A DNA stretch of 64,000 bases, from the NCBI RefSeq assembly GCF_000733855.1, contig NZ_JPOJ01000001.1:2559001-2623000 (forward strand), read 5' to 3'. Below the pieces are notes generated by a model that was not told the DNA's origin, searched no databases, and was given only the letters and a program-made list of their open reading frames with translations. Made by a program: the position numbers and the translations under genes. Origin of the DNA: Methylomicrobium agile (lineage in GTDB: Bacteria; Pseudomonadota; Gammaproteobacteria; Methylococcales; Methylomonadaceae). Position 1 is the first letter of the stretch. The number at the start of each line of letters is the position of its first letter. Below, piece after piece: positions 53,139-62,498 of the stretch.

Positions 53139-54015
53139 TGGGTTTACGTCCTTCCAATAAGTCAATCTCGTTGGTCAGGAATGCGACCATACGATCTCGA
53201 AAGACTCGAACTCTTGCAGTTGTGCGCAAATCGACATGGCTGAGTACCCAAATATCAGATCCCGATTCGGTGTACTCAACAGGGATGCGTATCAGTTCAT
53301 CCGCCTCGTCGGCTAAAGAACAAGGGAGTAAAGCCAGCCCTAGGCCTTCCCGGCACATTTCGAACATGGCTACACTGGAGTTGGTCCGGTAAGCTCGCTT
53401 GAGTTTGGGAAAATTTTTCTTGATCCAATACGGCAAACTGACGCCATCGCCTATCCAGGTGATACAGGGCGGTGTTTCCGGCGACAGGTTTAGCCATAGC
53501 GTCGGGTGGCCGTAAACATAATAGGCAAGCCTGCAAATACGTTTGCCGACCACATTCGGCGGCGGCTCGATAAGGGCGTGAATCGCAATGTCGGCCTCGC
53601 GGCCAGCCAGATTCAAAACTTCCTCGGCAGCGATGAGTTCGAAATCGACGTCGGGATAATCTCGCTTGAAATCGCGGATAACCGGCAACACAAAACGCTT
53701 CGCGCATACATCGGAAACCGTCACTTTAATCAATCCCGAAATATCCTCGGAGTCGCTTTCGACCTTGCGATAAATGGCATTGGCTTGGTTCGCCATCACT
53801 TCCGCCAGCGCGACGATCTTTTCCCCAACCGGCGTGATGACCCAGCCTTTTGCAGTACGGTCGAACAAGGCTTTGCCTAGTTGATTTTCCAGTTGCGCAA
53901 CCCGCCGGCTCACGGTGGATTGATTCACTCCGAGCCGTAACCCCGCCTCCGTGACATTACCCGAACGAACTACTTCAATGAAATAACGCAAGTCGTCCCA
54001 ATTTAGATTATGCAT
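53113..54015 (-). CDS. LysR-family transcriptional regulator
   Basis: The 300-residue regulator has an N-terminal winged helix (LRYFIEVVRSGNVTEAGLRL, NQSTVSRRVAQLE) and a periplasmic-binding-like effector domain. It is divergent from the two methyltransferase genes over a 118-bp gap that has a dyad of LysR-box type, so it probably controls them. The last residues (RKMRQM) and the stop fall inside repeat E1. Effector unknown. Confidence 0.9.
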   Translation of the reverse strand: MHNLNWDDLRYFIEVVRSGNVTEAGLRLGVNQSTVSRRVAQLENQLGKALFDRTAKGWVITPVGEKIVALAEVMANQANAIYRKVESDSEDISGLIKVTVSDVCAKRFVLPVIRDFKRDYPDVDFELIAAEEVLNLAGREADIAIHALIEPPPNVVGKRICRLAYYVYGHPTLWLNLSPETPPCITWIGDGVSLPYWIKKNFPKLKRAYRTNSSVAMFEMCREGLGLALLPCSLADEADELIRIPVEYTESGSDIWVLSHVDLRTTARVRVFRDRMVAFLTNEIDLLEGRKPKTRKMRQM

Positions 54016-54030
54016 ATTTGCAATGGCCTT

Positions 54031-54053
54031 ATGCTAAATTCAATATTAGGCAT
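54031..54053. promoter_or_regulatory. LysR-box-like dyad in the divergent gap
   Basis: ATGCTAAAT-tcaat-ATTAGGCAT is an inverted repeat (seven of nine pairs) with the T-N11-A form. It overlaps the likely LysR promoter. A TATAAT at 54079-54084 could be the -10 for the methyltransferase operon on the plus strand. Confidence 0.4.
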
Positions 54054-54133
54054 GCATTTTAATCATTTGCCAGTCGCTTATAATAGTTATTTCGATCAAG
54101 AAGAGCTGTAACGGCTCATGGGGTAAGGTAAGC

Positions 54134-54964
54134 GTGGAACAGAGCATGAATGAACTGATGAACCACACGGCCGAGATGGGTCAGATGGAAATGTTTTCCA
54201 GGGCCTGGTACAACGAATATTTTCGGCGTGCGGCCGAAAGCCCGGCGCATTCACGCTTCTGCAAGGCCGTTTATGGTATAGACCTGTGCCAACACGGCAT
54301 GATGGATATTGAGGAAATGGGTTTTTTGGCTTCATTGCTCAGCGTTGGCGAGAAGGTGCTGGAAGTCGGCTGCTCAAACGGTTACATCACCGAATACCTC
54401 CACGAAAAAACAGGCAGTCATATCCTGGGCCTTGATTATGCGGATGCTGCCATTGCCCAGGCGCAAGACAGAAACCGCGATAAAGCCGGCACGTTGAATT
54501 TTCAGTGCGTAGACCTGATTCATGACGAACTGCCCGGCGACGATTATGATGTTATTCTCGCCATCGATTCGATCTATTTCATGGGCGATTACAATAAGAT
54601 CCTGGTCAAGCTCAATGCCAGACTGCGGCCCGGCGGCCGTATGATCATCGCGGCGTTTCAGGTCAAGGAGGAGCATGATTCCGATGCAATTTTGTTGCCC
54701 GGCCATACGCGCATGGATCAGGCGCTACAGGCTCTGTCATTCCGCTATGTTCAGCACGACTTTACTCCGAATATCCGCAATCACTGGATAAAAAATTACC
54801 AATTCTCTCGCATGCTTCAGCCCGAGTTTGCCGACGAAGGCAATGCCTTTTTGTGCGAGGCGCGCATGGCGGAGAACGGCTGGTTCAAGGATCATGCCGA
54901 GCGCGGTACACTGGTTCGGTTCATGTATGTAATCGAGCATAATGCGGATCTCGCTCCGTGTTAA
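54134..54964 (+). CDS. SAM-dependent methyltransferase (first of pair)
   Basis: The 276-residue protein has an N-terminal helical region (about residues 1-65) and a class I methyltransferase fold: motif I VLEVGCSNGYITEYL, acidic loop LGLDYADAAIAQAQ, and LRPGGRMIIAAF. The start is GTG at 54134 or ATG at 54146. No signal peptide. It overlaps the next frame; gene 2 probably begins 97 bp after its stop. The target molecule is unknown; the context suggests a small-molecule product under LysR control. Confidence 0.8.
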   Translation: MEQSMNELMNHTAEMGQMEMFSRAWYNEYFRRAAESPAHSRFCKAVYGIDLCQHGMMDIEEMGFLASLLSVGEKVLEVGCSNGYITEYLHEKTGSHILGLDYADAAIAQAQDRNRDKAGTLNFQCVDLIHDELPGDDYDVILAIDSIYFMGDYNKILVKLNARLRPGGRMIIAAFQVKEEHDSDAILLPGHTRMDQALQALSFRYVQHDFTPNIRNHWIKNYQFSRMLQPEFADEGNAFLCEARMAENGWFKDHAERGTLVRFMYVIEHNADLAPC

Positions 54965-55061
54965 GCGGAGACTCGCTGCAATAAAACGAAGGCGAAAGGA
55001 CGCAGAGTTATTGCCTGTTTTTTCAAAAATTCCCCCTTTATTGTTGGCAAAGGAAAATATT

Positions 55062-55862
55062 ATGCCGGGCTACGTTGATGAGGTTGTCATTCCGTACGAT
55101 CGTGATCTTGGACCGGTGCTATTCGAGCATTACGGCGCCGATACCGCTCGGCGCGTTGCCGGACAAGCGCCACTGGACGTCCTGGAAATCGCTGCCGGTA
55201 CCGGTATCGTCACCCGCCACATGCGCAATTTGTTGGCGAAGGAAGCCCGCCTGACCGCGATCGATATCAGCGATACGATGATGGACGTGGCCCGGCAGAA
55301 GTTTCAGCCCGGCGAACAAGTCACGTTCATGAATGCCGACGCCACTGCGTTGCCGTTCGATGACGAATCCTTCGATGCCGTGGTCTGCCAATTCGGCATC
55401 ATGTTTTTCGACCGCGACAAGGGGTTGCGCGAGGTTTACAGAACCTTGAGGCCCGGCGGTCGCTATTTGTTCCGTGTCTGGGATTCGGAACGCTATAACC
55501 CGTTTGCCAGTTTGAGCTTCGAAGTCTTTAAACACTATTTTCCGTCGGATACACCGCAGTTTTTATTCGATCCTGTGTCCTGCCATCAAATCGATCCGCT
55601 CAAGGAACAGTTGATTCAGATCGGGTTTGATCCGGTGGTTATTTCCGTGCAGCGTCACGTCTACGATATTCTCGATGTGACGGCGTTTGCGCGGGCTTTG
55701 GTATACACGCCGGTGATTTTCGAAATCAGGGATCGAGGCGGCGTCGATCCCGAGGATATTGTCAAGCAGCTAGCCGAAGCCTTCAAAAAAGAGTTCGGCT
55801 CTGGCCCGACGCGTTATCCGATGCAAGCCATTTTATTCGAGACGGAAAAGCCCAAGGCTTAA
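55062..55862 (+). CDS. SAM-dependent methyltransferase (second of pair)
   Basis: The 266-residue UbiE/Methyltransf_11-like enzyme starts MPGYVDEVVIPYDRDLGPVL with AAAGGA upstream. Motif I VLEIAAGTGIVTRHM, Asp in LTAIDISDTMM and LRPGGRYLFRVWD are present. An in-frame start 120 bases earlier overlaps gene 1 but lacks family similarity. Sequence is distinct from gene 1, so the two are not a recent duplication. Confidence 0.85.
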   Translation: MPGYVDEVVIPYDRDLGPVLFEHYGADTARRVAGQAPLDVLEIAAGTGIVTRHMRNLLAKEARLTAIDISDTMMDVARQKFQPGEQVTFMNADATALPFDDESFDAVVCQFGIMFFDRDKGLREVYRTLRPGGRYLFRVWDSERYNPFASLSFEVFKHYFPSDTPQFLFDPVSCHQIDPLKEQLIQIGFDPVVISVQRHVYDILDVTAFARALVYTPVIFEIRDRGGVDPEDIVKQLAEAFKKEFGSGPTRYPMQAILFETEKPKA

Positions 55863-55919
55863 ACGCCTGGGAAAGGCTTCGTTTCCGTTCGCCCCATCCT
55901 TTGTTATTCGGTATCTACT

Positions 55920-56945
55920 ATGAAATCAAGATTCTCTATCTTCAATTGCGCCATCGGCGGGTTGGCAGTGCTGTTGATGCAGAGCCCGTCTTATGCGATG
56001 CCGGGCATGGACATGCCTTCCGGCGCGAGCGCCCAAGCACCGTCATTGGCCAAAAGCATCGGCGCGCCGATCAATTCCGATGCTGCGGAGTTCGAAATGA
56101 CCTACAGCGCCGATGGCAAAACCGTTTTGTTTGTTTCTACTCGGCCGGGCAGTATCGAGTCCAAAGGCACCCCTTACAGCTTTGATATCTGGATGGCTCA
56201 CAGCGCCAATGGCGCTTGGCAGGCACCGATTCATCTTGGGCCTGGCATCGATCCCAAGGTGGGCCCAAACATCAATACCGAAGCCTGGGAACTTGAGCCC
56301 AGCCTATCGGACGATGGCAACGCGATTTATTTCACTCGCTACCAGCCAGGTAATCTTTCGACCGGCGATTTGTACGTAGTGCAGAAAATCGATGGCATCT
56401 GGCAACAAGCCAAGAGCTGGAATGACGTCCCGGAACTGCCGCATCTCAACACACCGACCGGCGAGGAACATTGCCCGATCATTGCATCGGACAGTCTGAT
56501 TTATTTCAGCTATCAGCAACCGGGCGTCACCCAGGACAGCGACATCTGGAAGGTCGAAAAGAAAAACGGCGCTTGGCAAAAACCGCAAAGCTTGGGAATG
56601 CGGATCAACTCGCCGTACCGGGATCATTTGCACTGGACCGGATTGTCGAAAGACGGCAAAAGTCTGGTGATTACCAGCACGCGCACCGACATGGGTTCGC
56701 GCGGCGGCCACGACGAATGGATTTCGCACCGGAATCCCAAGGGCGAATGGCAGGAACCGCTGAACCTTGGCGACACAGTGAATACCGCCGGCGAAGACAT
56801 GTGTTGGTCGTTCTCGCCGGACGGCAAGAGGTTTTTCGGTGGCTGGGGGCCGCAAGGTTCGTACAACATGGATGTGCTGTGGGTCAACAAAGACGATGTA
56901 CCGTTACTAAAAAATTTCGATCCTATCGGCCCCCGCCAAATCTAA
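55920..56945 (+). CDS. Periplasmic PD40 beta-propeller protein
   Basis: The 341-residue protein has a signal peptide (cut near SYA) and repeated WD40-like PD40 blades, each with the pattern S.DGK...F.S.R: TYSADGKTVLFVSTRPG, SLSDDGNAIYFTRY, GLSKDGKSLVITSTR and SFSPDGKRFF. A Met-rich start (MPGMDMPSG) could bind copper. It is 57 bp downstream of methyltransferase 2 and probably in the same operon. A sensing or binding role is likely; an enzyme role cannot be excluded. Confidence 0.8.
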   Translation: MKSRFSIFNCAIGGLAVLLMQSPSYAMPGMDMPSGASAQAPSLAKSIGAPINSDAAEFEMTYSADGKTVLFVSTRPGSIESKGTPYSFDIWMAHSANGAWQAPIHLGPGIDPKVGPNINTEAWELEPSLSDDGNAIYFTRYQPGNLSTGDLYVVQKIDGIWQQAKSWNDVPELPHLNTPTGEEHCPIIASDSLIYFSYQQPGVTQDSDIWKVEKKNGAWQKPQSLGMRINSPYRDHLHWTGLSKDGKSLVITSTRTDMGSRGGHDEWISHRNPKGEWQEPLNLGDTVNTAGEDMCWSFSPDGKRFFGGWGPQGSYNMDVLWVNKDDVPLLKNFDPIGPRQI

Positions 56946-57124
56946 TGACTAAAACTAAGGCAAAGGCCAGCGAGATTAAGTAGTTTCGTCATTGTTGCTG
57001 TCTTTTAAAGCTTATTCTGACTGCTCCAGGTGAGAATAAGTGGCTGGTTTTAGTGTACTTTGTGACATTCAGTTTAAATACGGATTAAGAGCTGAAGACT
57101 GTTGCGCTGTGAAGGCAGTCTAAT

Positions 57125-57286
57125 AAAATCCCCCTGCCCCTTTTTCAAAAGGGGAGGGGAAAGTGGCATTGTCGAAGGGGCGAGAGCAAGAGTCGCTTCA
57201 ACAATGGCCAAAACGACGTCCCCTTTTTGAAAAGAGAGCAAGTATGCTGGCGACATCCCCCTTTGAAAAAGGGGGCAGGGGATTTT
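57125..57286. repeat. Palindromic repeat family G
   Basis: Arms AAAATCCCCCTGCCCCTTTT and the complement ending AGGGGATTTT bracket a 162-bp element with inner CTTTTTGAAAA-type segments. A related fragment lies at about 14060-14096. The rest of the 525-bp gap from 56946 to 57365 shows no gene. Confidence 0.7.
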
Positions 57287-57365
57287 CTCTACAAATAGTT
57301 GATGAGGCAACGCCGATGCAGCGCTTAATTCGCATTAAAATCCTTGCTTACCGCCCTGCCGCATC

Positions 57366-57479
57366 AAGGGCCGTAGGATGTGCTGAACGAAGTGAAGCGC
57401 ATCGTTCGCGTGAGAATAATTTCTCGATCGATGGGCCTCGTGCCTCGGCACATCCTACACTTGGCACATCTTACGGGTT
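57366..57479. repeat. Palindromic repeat family E, copy E2
   Basis: It matches copy E1 along its whole length with a small number of changes, from AAGGGCCGTAGGATGTGCTG to the tail TTACGGGTT. It covers the stop codon of the DUF4276 gene (57471-57473), as E1 covers that of the LysR gene. Confidence 0.85.
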
Positions 57480-58067
57480 AGGAGCCTGTGACCGTTTGTT
57501 CCATTCGCTACACAGCTTTCTAAACGAGCGACTACGGTCAAACGCTAGCTGCAAGTCTATTTGCGCGGAAAATGCCGGTTGATCGGTCGTTTCGCCATAC
57601 GAGCGGTTGGCCATGCAAGCCTCGATCCAGCCCTTGGCATCGCGCGGTCGTTCGGGATCGATGGCCTTTGCCGGGTCACAATTGAAGCCTCGATTTCCCT
57701 GCAGCGATTCGGCGGCTGCGATAAACCAGGCTTCGTACTCTCTGTTTGCCAACACAACGGAAATTTTACGGTGAGGGACGATACTTTGGGCGCGACACAA
57801 AATCTCTTGACTCAGTTCGGCGGGGCAGTCATCGTCCGCATCGAATAGGATTAATATCCAGCCTTCGTCGCCGCATTTGTTGGCGGCAAGAGTGAGATGG
57901 CGGCGAAATTCGTCATCCTTGTTTAGGAAACGGTCTCGGCGGACACGAATCGGATAGCCTACATCGACATAGACTTCCGGGGTTAACCACTCGTTGAGTC
58001 GCCGTAATAGGACAGGTAAAGCGATGACTTCACCATCGCCCTCCACAATCGCAGTCACATTGATCAC
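57471..58067 (-). CDS. DUF4276 Toprim-like protein, partner of the ATPase
   Basis: The 198-residue protein has the Toprim-like pattern: Glu in AIVEGDGE near the N terminus, LILFDADDDCP with Asp residues in the middle and a conserved ANREYEAWFIAAAES. DUF4276 proteins are usually encoded beside RecF/OLD-like ATPases, as here. The GTG start overlaps the ATPase stop (GTGA). This pair resembles the ATPase plus nuclease design of OLD and PARIS-type defence. Nuclease activity is inferred. The stop lies in repeat E2. Confidence 0.8.
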   Translation of the reverse strand: MINVTAIVEGDGEVIALPVLLRRLNEWLTPEVYVDVGYPIRVRRDRFLNKDDEFRRHLTLAANKCGDEGWILILFDADDDCPAELSQEILCRAQSIVPHRKISVVLANREYEAWFIAAAESLQGNRGFNCDPAKAIDPERPRDAKGWIEACMANRSYGETTDQPAFSAQIDLQLAFDRSRSFRKLCSEWNKRSQAPNP

Positions 58068-59266
58068 GGCTGGCTGTCTCCAAATAAATCGGTTTGTTTT
58101 TGTTCTTGCGCTTCCAGTTGTTTGCGGTCGGGAGCCAGTTGATTTAGACGCAGCAACTCGCCTGCGGAGAACAGTGAGTCTCGCATCGCTTGCCGAGACG
58201 CTTCGTCGATGGGGCCGATCCGGGTTTCGCCTTTTTCGGAAACCACCGACAATAAAGAATCGGCATTCAATTGCCGATCGTCGAGCAGATCCGGACTGTG
58301 GCTGGTGACGATGATTTGAGTTTCTTGCGAAGCCCTATTCAACGCTTCGCGCAAAGCTGAACTTGCCGCCGGATGTAATGCCGTCTCCGGCTCTTCGATA
58401 CCTATCAAGGTGGGGGCGTAATCCCGGTTACCTTGAAACAGTGCAGCCAATACTCCCAATGCCCTTAAGGTGCCGTCAGACATGTTTTGCGCTAGAAAAC
58501 GCCAGGGATACTTGGCGCCGGCCATGTCCTGACGAAATTCAAGGGTTTCCATCGGGCCAATGGACTTACGTTTCACACCATGAACCATAGGTACGACAGT
58601 CTGCAAATATTCCTGGATGATGGCTATACGTTCCGGAGATACTCTTTCTAAGTGCCCAATGACACTAGCGATGTTTTCGCCAACCGGCTTTAGCAACTTA
58701 CCCTCTTGCGGTTTCTGCAGTTCACGCATTAATTTGGGATTCAAATTGTAAAATCCCATTGTTGAGAACAGGTCGAAAACCGGACGAAATTCGGTCAAGC
58801 CGGAAGCGGCTACCAATGCTAAGCGGTCGGAAGTCACGTAGGGGAACGTCGATTCGCTACTGTTGCGCAGTTTGCCTTTATCGATCTGGAAAAATGGGCC
58901 TTTACCAATACCCACCAATACGCATTCCTCGGTTTGCACTTCGTAACCTTGGCCGGAGAGCGCTCCCACATTGAATGCGTAATGTCCTTTTTGCCCATTA
59001 GCGAGTGAGAATTCCAGACGGATGCCGAAATGGTTTGGATGGCCGCTGGAATATCTGCGTACTTCCGACAGGCCCCCGCGTTCGTTTAATGCGTTGTCCA
59101 ACGAACTTGTCAAGGCATCTCGTACCAAGTGCAAGGCATCGAGGAAATTGCTTTTACCGGAACCGTTTGCCCCTACTAAATAGGTCAGTTGGTCCAATTT
59201 TACGTTGCAATAACCAATACTTTTGTAGTTTCGTAATACGACGCGGGTGATACGGGCATGGGCCAT
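58064..59266 (-). CDS. RecF/OLD-like AAA ATPase
   Basis: The 400-residue ATPase has an ABC/SMC-type head: Walker A LVGANGSGKSNFLDAL, signature MSDGTLRALGVLAALF, Walker B LIGIEEPETALHP and the switch His in TSHSPDLLD. Coiled-coil arms are short, as in the AAA_21 group. It is followed by DUF4276 with overlapping codons. It may sense invading DNA or proteins and drive the partner. It is separated from ppdK by 360 bp. Confidence 0.88.
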   Translation of the reverse strand: MAHARITRVVLRNYKSIGYCNVKLDQLTYLVGANGSGKSNFLDALHLVRDALTSSLDNALNERGGLSEVRRYSSGHPNHFGIRLEFSLANGQKGHYAFNVGALSGQGYEVQTEECVLVGIGKGPFFQIDKGKLRNSSESTFPYVTSDRLALVAASGLTEFRPVFDLFSTMGFYNLNPKLMRELQKPQEGKLLKPVGENIASVIGHLERVSPERIAIIQEYLQTVVPMVHGVKRKSIGPMETLEFRQDMAGAKYPWRFLAQNMSDGTLRALGVLAALFQGNRDYAPTLIGIEEPETALHPAASSALREALNRASQETQIIVTSHSPDLLDDRQLNADSLLSVVSEKGETRIGPIDEASRQAMRDSLFSAGELLRLNQLAPDRKQLEAQEQKQTDLFGDSQP

Positions 59267-59417
59267 GGGGTTAGGTTCTCTATATTTTGATGTACGTTAG
59301 GCAATCGAACTGCTTGGCTTGGCTCGGTAATTGGCACCTGATTTTTTCCGGCGTGCTGTATCAACGGCGTTCGAGTCATTGGCGATAGCGTACTCGGAGG
59401 CATGTTGACCTCAAAAT

Positions 59418-59442
59418 GTGCGATTACACAAGATAATCGCAC
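59418..59442. other. Perfect inverted repeat in the gap upstream of the ATPase
   Basis: GTGCGATTA-cacaaga-TAATCGCAC is a perfect nine-base palindrome with A-rich and T-rich flanks on both sides. It may be an operator, a two-way terminator for ppdK or the boundary of the acquired module. The rest of 59267-59626 has no gene. Confidence 0.5.
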
Positions 59443-59626
59443 TTATATTTTCAAATGACAGCTTATTTGTCCTTATCTTGTCCTTGCAAATTATTGCATA
59501 TGGGTAGAAAAGGGTCGAAGCGAGGCGGTCAATGTAAGATGCCATCGAGTTCTTTTCGATGACTTGTAAGGTCAAGCTCAGATTTTTACACAGTAAAGTC
59601 CCGGCTTCCGCCCGGCTGCATCGAGT

Positions 59627-62380
59627 TTATGAGTGATTGAAAAACTCATGTTCCAGGAGTTTCGCATGCGCCGCGGCCAGACGCGCGATTGGAATGCGCG
59701 GCGCCGAGCACGACACATAATCCAGCTTGATATGGTGGCAGAAGCGGATCGATTGCGGATGGCCGCCCTGTTCGCCGCAGATGCCGATCTTCAGGCCGGG
59801 GCGGGTGTGGCGGCCGAATTCTGCGGTCATCTTCATCAGTTGCCCGACGCCCTTGACGTCGAGCACTTCGAACGGATTGTCTTCGAGCAGGCCGACCTCG
59901 TTATACAATGGCAGAAACTTGTTTTCCGCGTCTTCGCGCGAGAACGAGAAAGTTGCCTGTGTCAGATCGTTGGTGCCGAACGAGAAAAACTCGGCCAGTT
60001 CGGCCAACTGGTCGGCGCGGGTACAGGCGCGGACCGTTTCGATCATCGTGCCGAATTTGAAGTCCAGCGTCAGACCGTAGCGGGTTTCGGTCTCCTGCCG
60101 GACTTCGGCGACATATTCCTTGACCCGCTTGAGCTCCTCGGCGGTGATTACCTGCGGCACCATGATTTCGGGCGCAATCTTCAGGCCCTGCTGCGCGCAG
60201 AGCGCGGCGGCTTCCAGCACCGAGCGGATCTGCATCTTGTAGATTTCCGGATACGACATGCCCAGGCGGACGCCACGGTGCCCCAGCATCGGATTCACCT
60301 CGTACAGGTCGCGGACTTTTTTCAGCATCAGTTCTTTTTTCGCGATTGCCTTGCTGATCACCTCCTCGTTCAACAGATCGAACGGGGCGGGCAGCGTCGT
60401 CAGATGCCCGGCCAGCGTTTCCAGCGTGACGCGCTGGCCCTTGATCACCGTTTCGTACTTTTTCAATGCCTGGATTTCGTCTTCCAACTGATGTTCGCTG
60501 GGCAGAAATTCGTGCATCGGCGGATCGAGCAGGCGGACGGTTACAGGAAAAGGCGCCATCGCGGTAAACAATTTCACGAAGTCTTCGCGCTGGATCGGGA
60601 ACAGTTTTTCGAGCGCCGCGGCACGGCTTTCCGGGTCTTCGGCCAGGATCATGTCGATTACCAGCGGCAGACGCTCTTTTGCGTTGAACATCCGTTCGGT
60701 GCGGCACAGGCCGATGCCGGCCGCCCCGTAGGCGAGCGCCTTCTTCGCGCCTTCCGGCGTATCCGCATTCGCATGCACCTTCAGCTCCGCGTATTCGTCG
60801 GCCCATCCCAGCAGCGTCTGCAATTCTTCCGAAACGGTCGGCGCCACGGTCGGAATTTCGCCCAGATAGATCAGTCCGGTGCCGCCGTCGATCGTAATGA
60901 TGTCGCCTTCGTGGATCAGCACCTCGCCGACCTGCGCGCGCCGTGATCTGACGTCGACCCGGATGTCCTCGGCGCCCGCGACGCAGGCCTTGCCCATCCC
61001 GCGCGCCACGACCGCCGCGTGCGATGTCTTGCCGCCGCGGCTGGTCAGGATGCCCTGCGCGGCGAAAAAGCCGTGGATGTCTTCCGGCTTGGTTTCCTCG
61101 CGGAGCAGGATCACCGCTTCGCCGGCCTTGCCCATCATCGCCGCGGTATCCGCGTCGAAAACGCATTTGCCGCAGGCCGCGCCGGGGGAAGCCGGCAGGC
61201 CCTGGGCGAGCGGCGGAATCTTGTTGTTCGGGTCGAGCTGGGGATGCAGCAGTTGTTCGAGCAGTTCCGGATTGATCCTGAGCAGCGCCCGTTCCTTGCT
61301 GATCAGGCCTTCTTTGACCATCTCGACCGAGGTCCGGACCATCGCGGCCGCGTTCATTTTCGCGTTGCGCGTTTGCAGGCAGTACAGCACCCCGCGTTCG
61401 ATCGTGTATTCGAAATCCTGTGCCTCGCGGTAATGCTGTTCGAGCTTGTCGCGCAGTTCGGACAGCTGGCGGTACAGGTCGGGCATTTCCTTGGCCAGTT
61501 CCTGCACCGGTTTCGGCGTGCGGATGCCCGCGACCACGTCCTCGCCCTGCGCATTGACCAGATATTCGCCGTACATTTCGTTTGCGCCGGTGCCGGGGTT
61601 TCGGGTAAAACCGACCCCGGTCGCGCAGTCGTTGCCCATGTTGCCGAACACCATCGTGACGATGTTCGCCGCGGTGCCGTTGGCCATCTTTTCGGTTACG
61701 CGAAACTCGCGCCGGTAGTCCACCGCGCGCCGGCCCATCCAGGAATCGAACACCGCCTTGATCGCCAGCTCCAGTTGTTCGTAGACGTCTTCGGGAAAAG
61801 GACGGCCGGTTTCTTCCCTGACTACCTGCAGGAACGACTCGCTGATCTCCTTTAGATGATCCACGTCGAGCGCGACATCGGCCTTGATGCCCGCCTGTCT
61901 TTTGACCTCTTCGAAATGCGCGTCGAATTTTTCGTCCGGAATGCCGAGCGCGACCTTGCCGAACAGTTGAATGAAGCGGCGGTAGGCGTCGAAGCCGAAG
62001 CGGGGATCGCCGGTCGCTTCGATCAGGCCCTGCAAGGTTTCCCGGTTCAGTCCGAGGTTCAGGATCGTGTCCATCATGCCCGGCATTGAAATGGCCGAGC
62101 CCGAACGCACCGAAACCAGCAAGGGTTGGCTTTTGCCGCCGAAAGCCTTGCCGGTCGTCCGTTCGATTTCCTGCATGTGGCGCCTGACATTGTCCATCAG
62201 TCCGCCCGGCAGCCGGTGATGTTGCAGATAATCCAGGCAGGCCTCGGTCGAGATCACGAAGCCCGGCGGCACGTTCAGGCCAATCTGAGTCATTTCGCAC
62301 AAATTGGCGCCCTTGCCGCCGAGCAGCGCCTTGTTTTTGCCGTCGCCTTGTTGGAAAGAAAAGATGTATTGTGTTGTCAT
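59627..62380 (-). CDS. ppdK: Pyruvate, phosphate dikinase
   Basis: The 917-residue enzyme reversibly converts pyruvate, ATP and Pi to PEP, AMP and PPi. Nucleotide-binding domain: MTTQYIFSF to LVSVRSGSAISMPGMMDTIL. Swivelling domain: catalytic His in RGGKTSHAAVVARGMGKA. PEP-binding barrel: GICGEQGGHP and the C-terminal SCSAPRIPIARLA. The ATG at 62380 has GGGGG upstream and matches the family start; an earlier in-frame start is ignored. PPDK is common in methanotroph C1 metabolism; no neighbour supports a specific pathway. Confidence 0.96.
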   Translation of the reverse strand: MTTQYIFSFQQGDGKNKALLGGKGANLCEMTQIGLNVPPGFVISTEACLDYLQHHRLPGGLMDNVRRHMQEIERTTGKAFGGKSQPLLVSVRSGSAISMPGMMDTILNLGLNRETLQGLIEATGDPRFGFDAYRRFIQLFGKVALGIPDEKFDAHFEEVKRQAGIKADVALDVDHLKEISESFLQVVREETGRPFPEDVYEQLELAIKAVFDSWMGRRAVDYRREFRVTEKMANGTAANIVTMVFGNMGNDCATGVGFTRNPGTGANEMYGEYLVNAQGEDVVAGIRTPKPVQELAKEMPDLYRQLSELRDKLEQHYREAQDFEYTIERGVLYCLQTRNAKMNAAAMVRTSVEMVKEGLISKERALLRINPELLEQLLHPQLDPNNKIPPLAQGLPASPGAACGKCVFDADTAAMMGKAGEAVILLREETKPEDIHGFFAAQGILTSRGGKTSHAAVVARGMGKACVAGAEDIRVDVRSRRAQVGEVLIHEGDIITIDGGTGLIYLGEIPTVAPTVSEELQTLLGWADEYAELKVHANADTPEGAKKALAYGAAGIGLCRTERMFNAKERLPLVIDMILAEDPESRAAALEKLFPIQREDFVKLFTAMAPFPVTVRLLDPPMHEFLPSEHQLEDEIQALKKYETVIKGQRVTLETLAGHLTTLPAPFDLLNEEVISKAIAKKELMLKKVRDLYEVNPMLGHRGVRLGMSYPEIYKMQIRSVLEAAALCAQQGLKIAPEIMVPQVITAEELKRVKEYVAEVRQETETRYGLTLDFKFGTMIETVRACTRADQLAELAEFFSFGTNDLTQATFSFSREDAENKFLPLYNEVGLLEDNPFEVLDVKGVGQLMKMTAEFGRHTRPGLKIGICGEQGGHPQSIRFCHHIKLDYVSCSAPRIPIARLAAAHAKLLEHEFFNHS

Positions 62381-62498
62381 GCTGGTTTTCCCCCTGTAGC
62401 CATAAGCGGACAAATGGCCGAATTCCATAGTCTGCGGCGTTCTTGCGCCTATTGATTATGCAGGTAGGTGTTAAACGGATGCTCCTACCCGTGTCTAG

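Noticed and set aside
59633-60946. 437-residue plus-strand frame opposite ppdK
   Set aside because: Shadow frame of a strongly conserved gene.
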